Shown here in pieces: positions 8,819 to 17,681 of a DNA stretch of 64,000 nucleotides (position 1 is the first letter of the stretch; each line of letters begins with the position of its first letter). Location: NCBI GenBank assembly GCA_040218045.1, contig JAVJQA010000037.1, positions 1 through 64,000 of the forward strand, in the 5' to 3' direction. A program made the translations under genes and the position numbers. The stretch comes from Marinoscillum sp040218045. GTDB taxonomy: Bacteria > Bacteroidota > Bacteroidia > Cytophagales > Cyclobacteriaceae. The notes under the pieces are model-generated. The model made no database searches. It was not told where the DNA came from and was given only the letters and a program-made list of their open reading frames with translations.

Positions 8819-10468
8819 TTAAGCGAATTTACTGGCCACTCTCAGGCTGTGCTCCAGCCATGTTTGTTCGTGCCGTTTACGATCTTCTGTCCAGTCAAAA
8901 GTGCCAGACAAGTAGTCAAAAACCGGTTCAATTAATTTCGGAATGGTGTTGATGTTGAAATAAAGGCGACCTGTTCGCCGCTCAAAGAAATCCATAATAG
9001 AGTGAACGGCTTCTTCATTTACAGTGAACTCAAGCTCTGCCAGCGCCAGACGTACCTCCACATCGGGATCAGTCCTTTTCTTGAAAATCTTGAATATATC
9101 TTCGGTTTGCTTTCCGTAATTGCTCACCAAATACTCAGCATAGTACGGATCCAGGCCTACTTCAACAATTCTTCCCCGAATAAAGGCCTCATAGGTTTTT
9201 ACACCCTGGCCATTTTTGAATCCAGCCCCAGCCAAAAGGATTTTATCTGTGTTGCACTCAGGTAACTCTTTCCCGGTGTCTTCCTTGATTCTATTAGCCA
9301 GCTTATCAATAATACGCTCAGCCATTTTTCTATACCCGGTCAATTTTCCTCCCGCAATAGAAAGTAAGCCGCTTTCTGATTCAAATATTTCATCCTTTCG
9401 CGAAAGCTGAGAGGCGGTTTTACCCTCCTCCTCAATAAGTGGTCTTAACCCGGCCCAGCTAGACTCCACATCATCCACCTTCAACTCTATTTCAGGAAAG
9501 ATATGTTTCACTCCATTGATCAGGTACACTACGTCTTCACGATTGGTGCGGACGTCATTGATGTTGCCATGATAATCAGTGTCTGTGGTTCCTATATAAG
9601 TCACCCGATCACGTGGGATGGCGAAAATCATCCTGCCATCTGGCACATCAAAGTAGACTGATTGTTTCACAGGAAATTTTTGATGAGGCAAAACAATATG
9701 TACTCCTTTGGTGGGGTGAAGCCTCTTGCCTTGAAAAGATTTATTCTTCTTTCGAATTTCATCTACCCATGGACCTGCTGCGCTGATGGTATAATCACTA
9801 TCTATTTTATGTTCTTCACCTGTGAGGTTATCTTTCCAGGTAATACCTCTCACTTTCTGCTCACTGTCATAAATAAAATCCGTCGCCTCTGCATAGTTGA
9901 CAATATCTGCTCCAAGACGAGTCGCAGTTTTCAATATCTCAATGGTCAGACGGGCATCATCGGTTCTATACTCAGCATACAAGCCACCACCTTCCAGTTT
10001 TTCGGGATCAAGCAGTGGTTCAATCTGCAAGGTTTCTTCCTGGGTGAGCATCTTACGCTGGTCCACTTTTTCTACACCGGCCAGCACATCGTAAACCATC
10101 AATCCGAATGAGGTTAATATTTTGCCATAAGTGCCATCCTTGATTAGAGGTAACAACATCTTCTCTGATTTTACAAGATGAGGAGCCAAATGATGCACGA
10201 CAGCTCGTTCCTGGCCTACTTCACGCACAAGCGCTACTTCAAATTGCTTGAGATATCTGAGTCCACCATGTATTAGCTTGGTGGATTTACTGCTTGTACC
10301 TGAGGCAAAATCATTTTTCTCTACCAGAGCTGTTTTAATTCCTCGTGATGCTGCGTCTAACGCAATGCCTGCACCAGTCACTCCACCACCAATAATGATG
10401 AGATCATACCTGGTATTTGACAAGATGCTGACTAAGTCCGGGCGCTCTTTTGCGTTGAAAGGATTCAT
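8819..10468 (-). CDS. glpD: Aerobic glycerol-3-phosphate dehydrogenase
   Basis: GlpD oxidises glycerol-3-phosphate to dihydroxyacetone phosphate and passes electrons to the quinone pool at the membrane. The 549-residue sequence has the FAD dinucleotide motif DLIIIGGGVTGAGIALDAAS, the family signature GTSSKSTKLIHGGLRYL, and a C-terminal DAO_C-type domain. It overlaps the end of glpK by 4 bases, showing translational coupling. Together they convert glycerol to a glycolytic intermediate. Confidence 0.95.
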   Translation of the reverse strand: MNPFNAKERPDLVSILSNTRYDLIIIGGGVTGAGIALDAASRGIKTALVEKNDFASGTSSKSTKLIHGGLRYLKQFEVALVREVGQERAVVHHLAPHLVKSEKMLLPLIKDGTYGKILTSFGLMVYDVLAGVEKVDQRKMLTQEETLQIEPLLDPEKLEGGGLYAEYRTDDARLTIEILKTATRLGADIVNYAEATDFIYDSEQKVRGITWKDNLTGEEHKIDSDYTISAAGPWVDEIRKKNKSFQGKRLHPTKGVHIVLPHQKFPVKQSVYFDVPDGRMIFAIPRDRVTYIGTTDTDYHGNINDVRTNREDVVYLINGVKHIFPEIELKVDDVESSWAGLRPLIEEEGKTASQLSRKDEIFESESGLLSIAGGKLTGYRKMAERIIDKLANRIKEDTGKELPECNTDKILLAGAGFKNGQGVKTYEAFIRGRIVEVGLDPYYAEYLVSNYGKQTEDIFKIFKKRTDPDVEVRLALAELEFTVNEEAVHSIMDFFERRTGRLYFNINTIPKLIEPVFDYLSGTFDWTEDRKRHEQTWLEHSLRVASKFA

Positions 10469-11946
10469 ATTTCTTTGGTCCAGTTGAAGGTTCTTTCAAC
10501 TGCTTTTTGCCAGCCCTTGTAGCGTTTTTCGCGTTCTTCAGGTGAAATCTTCGGGGTGAATTTCTTGGCTGTTTTTCGTACTTTTTTAATTTCATCCAAA
10601 GTCCAGACACCAGCAGTAAGACCTGCAAGATAAGCGGCACCCAGAGCTGTGGACTCGGTAATAGCGGGTCGGTCTACTTCCACTCCCAGAATATCTGACT
10701 GAAACTGCATGAGGTAATCATTGGCCGTGGCCCCCCCATCCACATTGAGACTTGAGATCTTAATGTCAGAATCCTGCTCCATAGCAGTCATGACGTCACG
10801 TGTTTGATAGGCGATCGACTCAAGTGCCGCCTTGATAATATGATTCTTACCAGTATCGCGGGTTAACCCAAAAATGGCTCCACGTGAATACTGATCCCAA
10901 TAGGGTGCTCCCAAACCAGCAAAAGCGGGAACGAGAAAAACCTCATTTGTTTCAACCTTCTGAGCATAATAAGCTGAGTCTTCAGCACTGTCAAGCACTC
11001 TGAGCTCATCCCTTAACCATTGAATAGCTGCTCCTGCGATGAAAATGCTACCCTCAAGCGCATAGGTTAGCTCTCCTGTGGTGCTACAAGCCATTGTTGT
11101 CAACAAACCATTTTTTGAATGCTGACACCTTGTACCGGTATTCATCAACATGAAACAACCAGTGCCATAAGTGTTTTTGGCTTCCCCAGGTTCAAAACAA
11201 GCCTGACCAAACAATGCAGATTGTTGATCCCCGGCAATTCCCATAATCGGAATTTTGGCGCCTTTGTATTCATAATCTCCAAAATGATATGCGGAAGGAT
11301 GTGCTTCTGGTAGCATCGACCCTGGGACTCCCAACATCTTCATCAATTCTTCATCCCATCGGTTTTCTACAATATTGTAGAGCATGGTCCTTGAAGCATT
11401 GGTATAATCCGTGGCATGAACTTCGCCTTTGGTGAGTTTCCAAACCAACCAGGAATCAATGGTCCCAAAGCATAGCTCACCATTTTCAGCTGCTTTTCGT
11501 GCACCATCTACATTGTCTAGGATCCATTTTACTTTTGTCCCCGAGAAATATGAGTCAATTACCAATCCTGTTTTGGATTTTACCATCTCTTCCTTACCCT
11601 GAGATTTCAATTCATCACAAAACTCTGAAGTCCTTTTGTCTTGCCACACGATGGCTTTGTGGATTGGGTCACCGGTTTTTCTATCCCAGACAACAGTTGT
11701 CTCTCTTTGATTGGTAATTCCTATGGCTGAAATATTCCCTGGGTTAACAGAAAGATCATTCAGCAAAGTCCGCAGCACCTCAGATTGTGTGGTCCAGATT
11801 TCCTCTGCATCATGCTCTACCCATCCGGATTTCGGAAAATACTGGGTAAACTCCTTTTGTCTAATTCCTAATATTTCTCCTTTCTTATTGAAGAGAATAG
11901 CTCTTGAGCTTGTTGTACCCTGATCCAATGCAATGATGTAAGCCAT
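10465..11946 (-). CDS. glpK: Glycerol kinase
   Basis: GlpK phosphorylates glycerol with ATP to sn-glycerol-3-phosphate. The 493-residue FGGY-family kinase begins with the phosphate-binding stretch ALDQGTTSSRAILF and contains TNQRETTVVWD, the YTNASRTMLYNI segment and the C-terminal LNVDGGATANDYLMQF signature. Length is standard. It follows the SSS symporter by 17 bp and overlaps glpD by 4 bp. No glpF facilitator is present nearby, so the symporter may serve this role or bring in another substrate. Confidence 0.96.
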   Translation of the reverse strand: MAYIIALDQGTTSSRAILFNKKGEILGIRQKEFTQYFPKSGWVEHDAEEIWTTQSEVLRTLLNDLSVNPGNISAIGITNQRETTVVWDRKTGDPIHKAIVWQDKRTSEFCDELKSQGKEEMVKSKTGLVIDSYFSGTKVKWILDNVDGARKAAENGELCFGTIDSWLVWKLTKGEVHATDYTNASRTMLYNIVENRWDEELMKMLGVPGSMLPEAHPSAYHFGDYEYKGAKIPIMGIAGDQQSALFGQACFEPGEAKNTYGTGCFMLMNTGTRCQHSKNGLLTTMACSTTGELTYALEGSIFIAGAAIQWLRDELRVLDSAEDSAYYAQKVETNEVFLVPAFAGLGAPYWDQYSRGAIFGLTRDTGKNHIIKAALESIAYQTRDVMTAMEQDSDIKISSLNVDGGATANDYLMQFQSDILGVEVDRPAITESTALGAAYLAGLTAGVWTLDEIKKVRKTAKKFTPKISPEEREKRYKGWQKAVERTFNWTKEI

Positions 11947-11963
11947 AAATCTTATCTATTATT

Positions 11964-13664
11964 TTACCAGAATATCCCCACTACAATTGCCGTGATGATT
12001 AGAAGAATCACTGATAGTACGCGATAATTTTGGTACCATGGAAGACCCTTCAATTCCTTAGTCTCTGCTTTGAAAAGCCCCACATTCCAGGTCAAGGTGT
12101 TTACTACCTCCTCACTTGGTGGTGGAGTCATTAAACTTACTATAACATGCACCACCATACAAGAAAGCATCAACAAAGGCGCTTTGTGAAGGTAATGAAT
12201 GTCCGTAAGGGCTGGAGCCAAATCATACATTCCAGCGACGATCATAAACACAGAAAATACAAGCCCAGCCATTAGCGCTGCAAATGCACCATTGCCATTG
12301 GCCCTCTTCCAAAATAGCCCCAATAAGAATACGGCAACAACTGGTGGCGCAATAAACCCAAGCACTAATTGCAGATACTCCCAAAGTGAATCCGAAATCT
12401 GCTCAATATATTGTGTCCAAAACGCGGCCAAAAGTACCAGAACCACTGTGGCAACCTGACCTACTCTAACCAATTGCTTACTGGTAAGGTTGGTGTTGAT
12501 TTTGGAAACAAAATCCATTGTGATCAAAGTAGACGCTGAGTTCAATGTAGCAGAAATACTACTGGACATTGCTGCCAAAAGCCCTGCAATCACCAACCCA
12601 AGCACTCCCGTTGGCAGCAGTTGGTATAATAACACTGTGTAGGTCATGTTCGGACAATCAGCGAGATTATCACAAAGAACAGATTGACCCGCATCATTGG
12701 TGATGAAATAATTCAACCCTGTGATGTCTAAATCATTGAATAAAACAATGGCCATTACTCCAGGAAGAATCATGATGAAAATAACAGGAACTTTCATCAA
12801 TCCAGCAAAGAGAGCACCCCATCGACCGTGATTCAAATCTTTAGCACTCAAGACACGCTGCACCATGAATTGATTATTGGCCCAGAAATAAAAGCCGAGC
12901 AGTGGTACTCCGAAAAGCAAGCCGGTCCAGGGCATGTAAGCATCGTTAGATGCTGGTCCTGCCATATCAAAGACATCTTTAGCCGGCTTGTCCAAATAAC
13001 CAGAACCATTGAGTGAGTCCAGTCCCGCCATCATACCTGACCATCCTCCTACTTCCACAAAACAGAAATAAGTAATAATAATGGATCCAATGATCAGTAA
13101 AACTGCCTGGATCACTTCAGTGTGAACAACTGATGAAAGTCCGCCAGGAATAGTGTAAGCCGCTGCTGCCAGGGCCAACCCAATAATGATAAAAGTAGAT
13201 GATACTTCCGGGAAGATTATTTTCAAAATCAGGTTGCCCGCATAAAGTCCGGACGAGGTGTCAATGATGACATTTCCGATAATCGTAATAAACGAAAAGT
13301 AGTATCTCGACCTGGAGTCATACCGGCGCTCCAAAAATTCTGGCATGGTATACACCCTAGAGCGCAAATAAAACGGAAGGAAGAAAATGGCAAAAAATAC
13401 CAGAACCACTGCGGCCATCCACTCATAGTTATATACGGCTGTGTTGGTTTGGTAGGCATCGGATGTCAATCCGATCAGGGTGTTGCTTCCGATATTTGCT
13501 GCAAACAGGGAGACACCTACAATAGGCCAGGTCATGTCTCTTCCAGCAAGGAAATACTCTTCGGAAGATTGCTGCTTACCTTTGGAGATTCCATACCAGA
13601 TAATCCCCAGGATATACACCACGATGATGGCAATATCAATAAAACTTAACGATACACTTTCCAT
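11964..13664 (-). CDS. Sodium:solute symporter (SSS family, SGLT-like)
   Basis: This 566-residue protein has about 14 hydrophobic segments spread over its length. It has the SSS/SGLT hallmark at the second segment (FLAGRDMTWPIVGVSLFAAN) and the IGLTSDAY region, as in sugar-type sodium symporters. It is the first gene of an operon with glpK, glpD and a GH13 glucosidase, which suggests that the solute is a sugar, polyol or glycerol-containing glycoside. That is inferred from context only. No promoter matching the Bacteroidota consensus was evident in the 170 bases upstream. Confidence 0.85.
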   Translation of the reverse strand: MESVSLSFIDIAIIVVYILGIIWYGISKGKQQSSEEYFLAGRDMTWPIVGVSLFAANIGSNTLIGLTSDAYQTNTAVYNYEWMAAVVLVFFAIFFLPFYLRSRVYTMPEFLERRYDSRSRYYFSFITIIGNVIIDTSSGLYAGNLILKIIFPEVSSTFIIIGLALAAAAYTIPGGLSSVVHTEVIQAVLLIIGSIIITYFCFVEVGGWSGMMAGLDSLNGSGYLDKPAKDVFDMAGPASNDAYMPWTGLLFGVPLLGFYFWANNQFMVQRVLSAKDLNHGRWGALFAGLMKVPVIFIMILPGVMAIVLFNDLDITGLNYFITNDAGQSVLCDNLADCPNMTYTVLLYQLLPTGVLGLVIAGLLAAMSSSISATLNSASTLITMDFVSKINTNLTSKQLVRVGQVATVVLVLLAAFWTQYIEQISDSLWEYLQLVLGFIAPPVVAVFLLGLFWKRANGNGAFAALMAGLVFSVFMIVAGMYDLAPALTDIHYLHKAPLLMLSCMVVHVIVSLMTPPPSEEVVNTLTWNVGLFKAETKELKGLPWYQNYRVLSVILLIITAIVVGIFW

Positions 13665-13837
13665 TTAGGGTAGATTTAGTTGTATGAACCTGAACCCTAT
13701 AATAGTAAGAAATCAGCAATAAATCCTAGTGAATGAAGGAGCCTTTTAGGAATATGAAAATGAAAACGATTGAATATTAAAAATAATTTTATTTCAGGCC
13801 AGTTCACTCAACATTGCAGTGGATTTCTGGTTAATTA

Positions 13838-14593
13838 TTAATCTATGTGAGCCTGGGCTGTAAGCATTTCCATGACCGGATGCCTACCATGTCTTACTAC
13901 CTCCCCAATGACGATGATAGCTGGAGAAGACAGGCCTTTTTCCTTCACCAATTCCACAATATTACCAACCTCTCCAAATACAGACTGTTCGTTGATTCTA
14001 CTTCCGTTTTGAATAATTCCAATTGACTCATTTTCACCTCTCGCAGCAGCAAATATTTGAGTGATCTCATTTAAATGTCTCATGCCCATCAGGATCACGA
14101 CTGTAGCACTGGATTGAGCCGCCAAGCGAATATCTGACGACATATCCAATGATGTGGTTGTCCCTGTGATGACCCAAAAACTTTCGTTTACTCCTCGTTT
14201 AGTCAAGGGAATTTCATTTAGAGCTGGTACTGATATAGCACTCGTTATTCCGGGGATAATCTCCACCTCCATGCCATGCTTCCGGGCATGCTCCAATTCC
14301 TCATGACCTCTACCAAACACAAATGGATCACCTCCTTTAAGGCGCACTACATTTTCATATTTCTTGCCATAATCAACAATCATATCATTGATGTAAATCT
14401 GCTGATACTGGTGGATCCCAGGTTTCTTACCTACGTAGACAAGTTCGCATTCAGGCATACAATGACTCAGTAATTCTGGATTTACGAGTGCATCATAAAG
14501 CACCACATCAGCCTTCTTAAGTGCATTCAACGCTTTTAAAGTCAGCAATTCCGGATCTCCCGGGCCAGCTCCTATAAGTATGAGTGTAGACAT
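13838..14593 (-). CDS. cobA: Uroporphyrinogen-III C-methyltransferase
   Basis: CobA/SUMT transfers two methyl groups from S-adenosylmethionine to uroporphyrinogen III, giving precorrin-2, the precursor of siroheme. The 251-residue enzyme has the GAGPGDPELLTLKA start, YVGKK, VVRLKGGDPFVFGRGHEEL and GITSAISVPA motifs of the TP methylase fold. It is a stand-alone SUMT, with no CysG-type dehydrogenase/ferrochelatase fusion. It is divergent from nirB, and a shared intergenic region carries three TACGTA motifs. This fits a role in supplying siroheme to NirB. The ferrochelatase step must be encoded elsewhere. Confidence 0.93.
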   Translation of the reverse strand: MSTLILIGAGPGDPELLTLKALNALKKADVVLYDALVNPELLSHCMPECELVYVGKKPGIHQYQQIYINDMIVDYGKKYENVVRLKGGDPFVFGRGHEELEHARKHGMEVEIIPGITSAISVPALNEIPLTKRGVNESFWVITGTTTSLDMSSDIRLAAQSSATVVILMGMRHLNEITQIFAAARGENESIGIIQNGSRINEQSVFGEVGNIVELVKEKGLSSPAIIVIGEVVRHGRHPVMEMLTAQAHID

Positions 14594-14594
14594 A

Positions 14595-14666
14595 TTACGT
14601 ATTTTAATTGTGTAATATTACGTATTTTAATTTTAATAATTAAGTATTATTACGTAGTTTTACTGA
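14595..14666. promoter_or_regulatory. Three TACGTA motifs between cobA and nirB
   Basis: The 88-bp divergent region holds TACGTA at 14596-14601, 14619-14624 and 14651-14656, each followed by TTTT or GTTTT. The third copy reads TACGTAGTTTTAC and ends about 20 bp before the nirB ATG, with an imperfect -7 box TAGTTTTA inside it. The first lies 2 bp upstream of the cobA start codon. The same motif recurs at other nitrate genes of the island, so this is probably an operator/activator region. The binding protein is unproven. Confidence 0.6.
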
Positions 14667-14681
14667 AAATTAAGCTTGCAT

Positions 14682-17186
14682 ATGAAAAAGGTTATTGTAA
14701 TTGGCAATGGAATGGTAGGGTACAAGTTTTGTGAAAAACTCCGCGCAAAAGCGGATGCTTCTCAAATCTCGGTTACTGTGTTTGGTGAAGAACCATTGCC
14801 GGCATATGATCGAGTTCATTTAAGTGAATATTTCGAAAATAAATCAGAGGATAAGCTATTAATGGCTCCTCGCAGTTGGTATGAAGAACAGAACATTACG
14901 CTTAAAACAGGCCAGTTGGTCACAGGGATAGATCGTATTGGCAAACATGTGACCACTCATACTGGAGCATCTGAATCTTACGATTATCTAATTCTCGCTA
15001 CTGGATCCAGTGCCATGGTACCGCCTATAAAAGGTGTGGATAAAAAAGGAGTATTTGTTTACCGGACCATTGAAGACCTGGACCAGATAATTGAATACGC
15101 AAAGACAGTAAAACGTGGAGCGGTACTTGGTGGTGGCCTGCTCGGGTTGGAGGCTGCAAAAGCGCTGATGGACCTGAACCTCGATGCACAGGTGATTGAG
15201 TTTGCCCCGAAGCTAATGCCTCGTCAGCTGGATGAGGCAGGATCTAATATGCTCAAAAGCAAGATCGAAGCACTAGGCATCGAAATCCTAATGAATAAAA
15301 ACACAAAGGAGATTTGTGGCAATGGCAAGCTCGACCGATTGGAATTCACTGATGGCACAACCTTGGAAACTGAGATGCTAGTGATTTCGTGTGGTATCGT
15401 TTCAAGAGATGAATTGGCTAAAAGTTGCAACCTCGATAGAGGAGCAAGGGGCGGTTTCAAAGTAAATGATCGATTACAAACCAATGATCCAGACATCTAT
15501 GCAATTGGTGAAGCTGTATCTCACAATGACATGATTTATGGACTTGTCGCACCAGGCTATGACATGGCCGATACGGTAGTAGATCAGCTTATTGGTGGTA
15601 AAACCAAGCAATTCACTGGAGCGGATATGTCCACTAAGCTGAAGCTCATAGGTGTGGATGTGGGAAGTTTTGGAGACGCCCTAGGGTTGACAGAAGGAAG
15701 TATCCCTATTGCCTTTGAGGATAAAAACGCAGGAGTTTATAAAAGAGTTAATCTCTCTGCTGACAAGAAAAAACTGCTAGGAGGCATACTGGTTGGAGAT
15801 TGTAAAGACTACAGCATGCTCCTGCAAATCACCCAGAATGGAATGGCTATTCCGCCAAATCCTGAAGATCTCATCCTGGGTGCCAGAGGAGGTGGTTCTG
15901 TAGGTGGTGGCATCGGTGACTTGCCTGATACTGCTCAAATCTGTTCGTGCGAGAACGTAACAAAAGGAGCTATAGTAAGTGCCATTAAAGATGATGGTAT
16001 TACTGACCTCAAAGAAATCAGGACCTGCACTAAAGCCGGAACCGGTTGTGGTGCTTGCTCTCCCATGGTCAGTGACATTTGCACTGCCACGCTCAAATCA
16101 ATGGGGCAAACTGTACGAAAGACCCTATGCGCCCATTTTGACTATACCCGGCAAGAGCTCTACAGCATTATTAAAGTCAAAGAAGTTAAGTCTTTTAATG
16201 AGCTACTGAATGCCTACGGTTCAGGAGATGGTTGTGAAACTTGTAAGCCAGCCATTGCATCCCTTCTTGCAAGTATTTGGAACGATCAGATACTCAAGCA
16301 AGATACGATTCAGGACACCAATGACCGGTTCCTTGCCAACATACAAAAAGGTGGGAGTTACTCCGTAGTACCACGAATTCCAGGTGGGGAAATCACGCCA
16401 GACAAGTTGATTGTAATAGGACAGGTAGCCAAAAAATATGACCTCTATACCAAAATCACTGGCGGCCAGCGGATAGACATGTTTGGCGCCAAGCTAAATG
16501 ATCTACCCAAGATCTGGCGTGAGCTGATAGATGCGGGCTTTGAAAGTGGCCATGCATACGGCAAGGCTTTACGGACAGTTAAAAGTTGTGTTGGGTCTAC
16601 GTGGTGCCGGTACGGCCTGCATGATTCGGTGAGCTTTGCCATCGAGATAGAAAGCAGATATAAGGGGCTCAGGTCTCCCCACAAACTTAAAGGTGGTGTG
16701 TCAGGTTGCAGAAGAGAATGCGCTGAAGCGCAGGGCAAAGATTTTGGCCTGATCGCAACTGAAATCGGGTATAACCTCTATGTCTGTGGAAATGGCGGTG
16801 CTAACCCACAACATGCCAAGCTCCTTGCAGGGGATGTAGATGAAAAAACCGCCATCAAATACCTTGATCGGTTCCTCATGTTTTACATCCGTACTGCCGA
16901 ACCATTGAACAGAACCTCTGTCTGGCTCAATAAGATGGAAGGTGGTATTGATTACTTGCGTGAAGTTGTCGTCAATGACTGTCTTGAAATCGGTGAGGAA
17001 TTAGAAAAGGACATGCAAGCACTCATCAATTCTTATCACTGTGAGTGGAAAGAAGCCGTGGACAATGAAGATATGAAGCGTAAGTTCAGGCACTTTGCCA
17101 ATAGTGATGAAGATGATCCGAGCCTTCAGTTTGTACCAATGAGAGAAATGAAAAAGCCTGCAGAGTGGGATGAAGTGAAAAGTTGA
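14682..17186 (+). CDS. nirB: Nitrite reductase [NAD(P)H] large subunit
   Basis: NirB reduces nitrite to ammonium using NAD(P)H, FAD, Fe-S clusters and siroheme in the cytoplasm. The 834-residue protein has an N-terminal FAD/NAD(P)H module (VIVIGNGMVGYKF and a second GGGLLGLEAAKAL), a BFD-like [2Fe-2S] domain (CSCENVTKG...GCGACSP), then the sulfite/nitrite reductase half-domains. The siroheme/[4Fe-4S] ligands are visible as C636-x5-C642 and C676-x3-C680. An upstream in-frame TTG at 14676 exists, but the ATG at 14682 gives the usual MKKVIVIGNG start. It is followed by nirD 37 bp later. Its reductase module is clearly related to the one fused to the nitrate reductase at 34019. Confidence 0.95.
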   Translation: MKKVIVIGNGMVGYKFCEKLRAKADASQISVTVFGEEPLPAYDRVHLSEYFENKSEDKLLMAPRSWYEEQNITLKTGQLVTGIDRIGKHVTTHTGASESYDYLILATGSSAMVPPIKGVDKKGVFVYRTIEDLDQIIEYAKTVKRGAVLGGGLLGLEAAKALMDLNLDAQVIEFAPKLMPRQLDEAGSNMLKSKIEALGIEILMNKNTKEICGNGKLDRLEFTDGTTLETEMLVISCGIVSRDELAKSCNLDRGARGGFKVNDRLQTNDPDIYAIGEAVSHNDMIYGLVAPGYDMADTVVDQLIGGKTKQFTGADMSTKLKLIGVDVGSFGDALGLTEGSIPIAFEDKNAGVYKRVNLSADKKKLLGGILVGDCKDYSMLLQITQNGMAIPPNPEDLILGARGGGSVGGGIGDLPDTAQICSCENVTKGAIVSAIKDDGITDLKEIRTCTKAGTGCGACSPMVSDICTATLKSMGQTVRKTLCAHFDYTRQELYSIIKVKEVKSFNELLNAYGSGDGCETCKPAIASLLASIWNDQILKQDTIQDTNDRFLANIQKGGSYSVVPRIPGGEITPDKLIVIGQVAKKYDLYTKITGGQRIDMFGAKLNDLPKIWRELIDAGFESGHAYGKALRTVKSCVGSTWCRYGLHDSVSFAIEIESRYKGLRSPHKLKGGVSGCRRECAEAQGKDFGLIATEIGYNLYVCGNGGANPQHAKLLAGDVDEKTAIKYLDRFLMFYIRTAEPLNRTSVWLNKMEGGIDYLREVVVNDCLEIGEELEKDMQALINSYHCEWKEAVDNEDMKRKFRHFANSDEDDPSLQFVPMREMKKPAEWDEVKS

Positions 17187-17223
17187 GCAATACTCCCAAT
17201 TTGACAATCTTAAAACTATTGAA

Positions 17224-17598
17224 ATGAATCAACAAACGCTATCTTATCAAACTGTAAACACAGAAGATGTAAAAATCTGGTTTGAAGCTTGTACCGTTAC
17301 TGACTTTCCTTCTGATGGTGGTCTGTGCATTAACTATGAAGGACTACAAATCGCCATTTTCAATTTCTCTAGAAGAAATGTATGGTATGCCACGCAAAAC
17401 CTATGCCCGCATAAAAAACAGATGATCCTGTCCAGGGGAATGTTGGGATCGGAAGGTGAAGAACCGAAAGTCGCCTGTCCATTTCACAAAAAGACTTTTT
17501 CTCTTGAATCAGGAAAAAACCTCAACGGAGATGAATGTGACCTGGCAACTTATCCTGTAAAAGTAGAAAACGGCTCGGTCTACGTGGGTTTTGCGTAA
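17224..17598 (+). CDS. nirD: Nitrite reductase small subunit, Rieske-like
   Basis: NirD is the small partner of NirB. The 124-residue sequence has the Rieske-type fold landmarks NLCPHKKQMILSRG and ACPFHKKTFSLESG, and a C-terminal YPVKVENGSVYVGF strand. The CPH and CPFHK motifs keep C-x-H and C-x2-H pairs, so unlike the E. coli NirD, which lost its ligands, a [2Fe-2S] cluster is possible here. This is inference from the motif. It lies 37 bp after nirB and surely belongs to the same operon. Confidence 0.9.
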   Translation: MNQQTLSYQTVNTEDVKIWFEACTVTDFPSDGGLCINYEGLQIAIFNFSRRNVWYATQNLCPHKKQMILSRGMLGSEGEEPKVACPFHKKTFSLESGKNLNGDECDLATYPVKVENGSVYVGFA

Positions 17599-17601
17599 AG
17601 C

Positions 17602-17638
17602 TACGTAATAAGCATTAGCAGCTCATGGTAATTACTTA
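17602..17638 (+). promoter_or_regulatory. TACGTA/TACTTA motifs before the NarX-like gene
   Basis: TACGTA occurs at 17602-17607, four bases after the nirD stop, and TACTTA at 17633-17638, followed by ATTTTA. They lie 44-80 bp before the sensor kinase start codon. The spacing differs from the tight 10-bp pairs at the crp and porin promoters, so this is a weaker case, possibly an internal promoter for the two-component genes. Confidence 0.35.
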
Positions 17639-17681
17639 ATTTTATGGGTTGCATCTTTAAGTAGCACGCTCTCTTACTTTC

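Noticed and set aside
9662..10111. A 149-codon plus-strand open frame
   Set aside because: It lies wholly antisense to glpD and has no family resemblance.
14430..14435. TACGTA inside cobA, and further single copies at about 60435 (clpB) and 63910-63915
   Set aside because: Isolated copies without the TTTT tail or a partner are expected by chance in 64 kb; they were not counted as regulatory sites.
14676..14681. TTG start for nirB six bases upstream
   Set aside because: The ATG at 14682 gives the conserved MKKVIVIGNG start, and TTG would add only two residues.
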